DNA from: Nocardioides sp. CFH 31398
Lineage (GTDB): Bacteria; Actinomycetota; Actinomycetes; Propionibacteriales; Nocardioidaceae
Reading direction: 5' to 3'
NCBI RefSeq assembly: GCF_022436705.1
Contig: NZ_JAKUHT010000006.1
Location: forward strand, 62,001 to 126,000
Length of the DNA: 64,000 nt
Under the pieces are notes generated by a model. That model saw only the letters and a program-made list of their open reading frames with translations. It did not search any database and was not told the origin of the DNA. A program made the translations under genes and the position numbers. Position 1 is the stretch's first letter. Each line of letters opens with the position of its first letter. Shown piece after piece: positions 59,324-64,000 of the stretch.

Positions 59324-59848
59324 CCCACCATCGGCGTCGCCGTCGCGATCCCGGAGCCCTGGGCGGCTCGCCTGCAGGACTACCGGGCGGCACTCGGGGA
59401 CGTGACCGCCGGCTCGATCCCCACCCACATCACGCTCGTCCCGCCCACCGAGCTCTCCGACGACGACCTCGACGCGCTGCACGACCACCTCGAGCAGTCG
59501 GCGTCCTTGCTCGACGCGTTCACGGTGCACCTGCGCGGGACCGGGACCTTCCGTCCGGTGTCGCCCGTGGTCTTCGTGGCGCTGGCGTCGGGCATCTCCG
59601 GCTGCGAGGCGCTGGCGGAGGCCGTCCGGTCGGGACCGCTCGACGTCGCCCTGTCGTTCCCGTACCACCCGCACGTGACGGTGGCCCACCACCTGCCGGA
59701 CGAGACGCTGGACCGGGCGTACGCCGAGCTCGCCGACTTCGAGTGCCGGTTCGACGTCCAGGACTTCCACCTGTACGTCCACGACGAGGCGACCGGCTGG
59801 AAGCCCGTGCGGGGGTTCCCGCTGCGCCGCGTGCCGGTGAGGGCCTGA
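59321..59848 (+). CDS. 2'-5' RNA ligase/2H phosphoesterase family protein
   Basis: 175 residues with both histidine motifs of the 2H superfamily: HITLV (about residue 29) and HVTVA (about 117), which act on 2',3'-cyclic or 2'-5' phosphodiester bonds of RNA or nucleotides. The physiological substrate is unknown. GTG 59321 begins the usual PTIGVAVAIPEPWA N-terminus. One base separates the stop from the ATG of the YihY gene. The neighbourhood trpS-2H protein-YihY-SCO4848 is found in other actinobacteria. Confidence 0.85.
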   Translation: MPTIGVAVAIPEPWAARLQDYRAALGDVTAGSIPTHITLVPPTELSDDDLDALHDHLEQSASLLDAFTVHLRGTGTFRPVSPVVFVALASGISGCEALAEAVRSGPLDVALSFPYHPHVTVAHHLPDETLDRAYAELADFECRFDVQDFHLYVHDEATGWKPVRGFPLRRVPVRA

Positions 59849-59849
59849 G

Positions 59850-60905
59850 ATGGCCACCGTCGGCGACACCGTCCGGGTCCGCCTCAACGAGACCCGGACC
59901 CGTCGGCCCTGGGTCGACCACCTCATCCGCACGCTGCAGCACTTCGGGCAGGTGCAGGGCACCGCCCACGCCGGCGGCGTCACCTTCTTCGGCTTCCTGT
60001 CGGTCTTCCCGCTGCTGGCGCTGGGGTTCTTCGCGCTGGGTCTCATCGCGAGCACCACAGGGGCCTCGCTGGACCTCGTGCAGACCGTGAACAGCGTGGT
60101 GCCGGGTCTCATCGGGTCCGGGAACGGTCAGATCCCCCTGTCCACGGTCGAGTCGGCCGCCAACGCAGCGGGCGTCGTCGGTGTCGTGGGCCTGCTGTAC
60201 GCCGGGCTCAACCTGCTGTCGGGCATGCGGACGGCGCTGCTCATCGTCTTCGAGCAGCCCGTCGACGAGCAGCCGAACTTCGTGCTCGGCAAGCTCCGCG
60301 ACCTCGTCGCGCTGCTCGCCCTGGGCGCCATCCTCGTCGTGAGCGTCGGCGTCTCCAGCGTGGTGAACCTGCTGTCGAGCTTCCTGCTCGGCCTCGTCGG
60401 CCTGGACGACGACCTCTCCTGGGCCCTGCGCCTCCTGACCGTCGTCGTCGGCCTGGCGGCGTCCACGGTGCTGTTCTACGCCCTGTTCCGCGTCCTCGGC
60501 CGCCCGCTGGCCCCGAACGGGGCCCTCTGGCGGGGTGCTCTTCTCGGTGCCGTGGGGTTCGAGGTCCTCAAGCAGCTGAGCAGCGTGCTGATCGCGTCCA
60601 CCCAGAACCAGCCCGCGTTCGCGGTCTTCGGCGTGGCCCTCGTCCTGCTGGTGTGGATCAACTACTCCGCCCGGCTCGTCCTCATCGCCGCGTCGTGGGT
60701 GCACACCAGCAACGGCGCCCGCCTGCTGCGCGAGAAGCGGGACGCGGAGGAGCAGGCCCGGAACGCCTCCACCGCCGTGGAGCTGCGCAAGCGGCCGCCG
60801 GCGCCGACCTCGCCCGTCCCGCGCAGCTTCGGGGCGGGGGCCGTCAGCGCCCTGGGCGCCATCTTCCTGCTGCAACGTCGCCGTCGTCGGGAGGACCGGT
60901 CATGA
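59850..60905 (+). CDS. YihY/BrkB-family membrane protein
   Basis: 351 residues, six to seven helices. The YihY (formerly 'ribonuclease BN') family features are visible: GGVTFFGFLSVFPLLALGFFALG, AGLNLLSGMRTALLIVFEQP, and VWINYSARLVLIAASW. It is now thought to be a membrane transporter or envelope protein rather than a nuclease; the function is unknown. A basic C-terminal tail (KRPPAPTS, LLQRRRRREDRS) follows. Overlaps the next gene by ATGA. Confidence 0.88.
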   Translation: MATVGDTVRVRLNETRTRRPWVDHLIRTLQHFGQVQGTAHAGGVTFFGFLSVFPLLALGFFALGLIASTTGASLDLVQTVNSVVPGLIGSGNGQIPLSTVESAANAAGVVGVVGLLYAGLNLLSGMRTALLIVFEQPVDEQPNFVLGKLRDLVALLALGAILVVSVGVSSVVNLLSSFLLGLVGLDDDLSWALRLLTVVVGLAASTVLFYALFRVLGRPLAPNGALWRGALLGAVGFEVLKQLSSVLIASTQNQPAFAVFGVALVLLVWINYSARLVLIAASWVHTSNGARLLREKRDAEEQARNASTAVELRKRPPAPTSPVPRSFGAGAVSALGAIFLLQRRRRREDRS

Positions 60906-61150
60906 GGTTCGAGCGCCACCACGCCGTCCTGCTGCTCGCCGTCGCCGCCTGGACGGTCCTCTCCTTCGGCAACTTCGCCGTCAACCTGTACGACGCCTGG
61001 TCGGCCGGCGAGGACCGCGCCACGTCGTACTGGGTCGCCCACACGATCCTCATCGTCGTGAACATGGTGATCGCCGTCCTGCTCGGGACGCTCGGCTGGC
61101 GCGCCTGGCGGGCGACCTCACGTTCGTCGCGGCCTCGCGTCGACGCCTAG
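60902..61150 (+). CDS. SCO4848-family small membrane protein
   Basis: 82 residues with two helices (LLLAVAAWTVLSFGNFAVNLY and AHTILIVVNMVIAVLLGTLGW), separated by a short polar loop, and ending in a basic tail. This two-helix pattern, ending GWRAWRA, matches the SCO4848 family, which in Streptomyces also lies near sdh and trpS. No function is known. It overlaps the YihY stop by four bases. Repeat array B starts eight bases after its stop. Confidence 0.8.
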   Translation: MRFERHHAVLLLAVAAWTVLSFGNFAVNLYDAWSAGEDRATSYWVAHTILIVVNMVIAVLLGTLGWRAWRATSRSSRPRVDA

Positions 61151-61157
61151 GACCGTC

Positions 61158-61480
61158 GAGTCGGCACGTCTGCGCAGCCCGGGGACGTCGAGTCGGCACG
61201 TCTGCGCAGCCTGGAGACGTCGAGTCGGCACGTCTGCGCAGCCCGGGGACGTCGAGTCGGCACGTGTGCGCAGCCTGGGGACGTCGAGTCGGCACGTCTG
61301 CGCAGCCTGGGGACGTCGAATCGGCACGTCTGCGCAGCCTGGGGTCTGCGGGCTCCCCTGCGGCGTGCGCAGATGTGCCGACTCGAGCCTCGTGTGATGC
61401 GCAGATGTGCCGACTCGAGGCTTCTGGGGTGCGCAGATATGCCGACTCGAGGCTCGTGGGGTGCGCAGATGTGCCGACTC
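61158..61480. repeat. Repeat array B: convergent tandem 32-bp repeats
   Basis: Six tandem units start at 61158, 61190, 61222, 61254, 61286 and 61318, exactly 32 bases apart, each opening GAGTCGGCACG (the last GAATCGG). After a 21-base centre, four inverted copies follow with core TGCGCAGATGTGCCGACTC at 61366, 61398, 61430 and 61462, again 32 bases apart. Left and right arms pair over 19-base blocks with a mismatch. The array fills most of the gap between the convergent SCO4848-like gene and sdhB (61151-61587). A 32-base period changes frame every unit, so it does not encode a repeated peptide. Confidence 0.95.
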
Positions 61481-61490
61481 GACATGACGA

Positions 61491-61530
61491 AGGGCCGCGA
61501 CCCGCCGTCGGTACGGCGTGTCGCGGCCCT
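61491..61530. terminator. Strong two-part hairpin after array B
   Basis: AGGGCCGCGA (61491-61500) pairs with TCGCGGCCCT (61521-61530), and inside it CGCCGT (61503-61508) with ACGGCG (61513-61518), giving a 10 + 6 bp stem with a small internal loop. It lies 58 bases downstream of the sdhB stop on the minus strand and looks like its terminator. Confidence 0.75.
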
Positions 61531-61587
61531 GGTGCCGTGTTGGTGTCGCGCTGGGTCGTGCTGGGTGGTGCCGGCTGGTGCCCCGGC

Positions 61588-62327
61588 TCAGTGACCGTGG
61601 CGGATGGCGGTCCGCAGGTCCTTGTTGAGCTGGGAGATCACGTCGAGCGGGATCTCCTTGGGGCACGCGGCGGTGCACTCACCGATGTTGGTGCAGCCGC
61701 CGAAGCCCTCGGCGTCGTGCTGCGCGACCATGCTGGCCACGCGGGAGTCGCGCTCCGGCTGACCCTGGGGGAGCTCACCGAGGTGGGTGATCTTCGCGCC
61801 GAGGAACAGCGAGGCCGAGCCGTTGGGGCAGGCGGCGACGCAGGCGCCGCAGCCGATGCAGGTGGCGACGTTGAAGGCGCGGGTGGCCTTCTCCCGCGGC
61901 GCGGGCACCGAGTTGGCCTCGGGCGCCGAGCCGGTGTTCGCCGAGATGTAGCCGCCCGCCTGGATGATCCGGTCGAACGCCGACCGGTCGGTCACGAGGT
62001 CCTTGACGACGGGGAACGCGTCCGCGCGCCAGGGCTCGATCGTGATGGTCTGGCCGTCGGAGAACGAGCGCATGTGCAGCTGGCAGGTCGTGGTGACCTC
62101 GGGGCCGTGCGCCTGGCCGTTGATCATCAGGGCGCAGGAGCCGCAGATGCCCTCGCGGCAGTCGTGGTCGAACGCGACCGGCTCCTCGCCGATCTCGTTG
62201 AGCTGCTCGTTCAGGCTGTCCAGCATCTCGAGGAAGCTCATGTCCTCGGAGATGTCCGCGACCTCGTAGGTCTTCAGGCCACCCTTGTCGCTCGGGTTCT
62301 GCTGGCGCCAGATCTTGAGGGTCAGGT

Positions 62328-62331
<4 letters not shown>
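61588..62331 (-). CDS. sdhB: Succinate dehydrogenase iron-sulfur subunit
   Basis: 247 residues. N-terminal [2Fe-2S] domain: [19 protein letters not shown] with the fourth Cys in TTTCQ. C-terminal [4Fe-4S] site [12 protein letters not shown] and [3Fe-4S] site [11 protein letters not shown] are complete. It passes electrons from SdhA to quinone. The start is GTG 62331, overlapping the sdhA stop by GTGA. The layout A-B and the C-terminal [19 protein letters not shown] fit the actinobacterial type with a single large membrane anchor. Confidence 0.95.

Positions 62332-64000
<1,669 letters not shown>

Noticed and set aside
61158..61480. Repeat protein or small ORFs through the 32-bp array.
   Set aside because: A 32-base period shifts the frame at each unit, so no repeated peptide is maintained; the frames lack starts and ribosome-binding sites.

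Overview
The window is a stretch of a very GC-rich actinobacterial chromosome. Almost every third codon position is G or C, GTG starts are common, adjacent genes often share GTGA or ATGA, and many promoters look leaderless. The gene content (GuaB3, a ChoD-like GMC oxidase beside guaA, monomeric NADP isocitrate dehydrogenase, an SCO4848-family protein near sdhB, F420-type luciferase-like oxidoreductase) fits Nocardioidaceae, probably Nocardioides or a close relative. This is inferred from content; no alignment was run. No phage, insertion sequence, CRISPR array, rRNA or tRNA was recognised.

Layout. 1-3478: end of guaB3, a strong hairpin, then an amino-acid permease, universal stress protein and nitrilase-type hydrolase in one operon, with a small membrane protein facing it. 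4003-12613: a complete pentose (xylose) locus. A promoter with a perfect operator palindrome drives xylB-xylA-xylR (+). It meets head-on a sugar ABC operon (binding protein, ATPase, permease, second ROK regulator; -), which has its own operator. The two operons end in a shared 16-bp palindrome holding both stop codons. 12838-17999: succinic-semialdehyde-type dehydrogenase, ChoD-like GMC oxidoreductase and guaA. 18233-25413: an orphan sugar-binding lipoprotein, an acyl-CoA dehydrogenase, a YeeE/YedE transporter, a luciferase-like oxidoreductase and an OafA-type acyltransferase. 25511-29542: a zinc-motif/winged-helix protein, repeat array A, a YbaK deacylase, two tandem glycerophosphodiester phosphodiesterases and a PspC-domain protein. 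29618-35479: a glycine-betaine operon (small membrane protein, betB, betA) followed by betT. 35507-36803: an autoregulated TetR gene divergent from a quinone-reductase-like gene. 36850-42822: pcrA, a duplicated palindromic element, an M23 peptidase and sucCD. 42933-50731: a sigma-like transmembrane fusion, a large membrane protein, purN-purH-folD-DUF3017 and mdh. 50857-58166: lipoprotein, aquaporin, icd, DUF3592-like protein, MFS exporter and a beta-propeller protein. 58210-64000: trpS, 2H phosphoesterase, YihY, SCO4848-like protein, repeat array B, sdhB and the 3' part of sdhA.

How the genes work together. Three TCA-cycle loci (sucCD, mdh, icd) and sdhBA lie within 24 kb, beside late purine and one-carbon genes (purN, purH, folD) and guaA/guaB3. 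The xylose locus sits between guaB3 and the dehydrogenase-GMC-guaA block and may be a later insertion.

The most unusual feature is a pair of inverted tandem-repeat arrays with an exact 32-bp period, at 26040-26329 and 61158-61480. Each begins a few bases after a stop codon and lies between convergent genes. The two arrays share conserved unit ends but have array-specific centres, as expected if each is homogenised locally. A third convergent gap (39360-39574) holds a different palindromic element duplicated at 113 bp.
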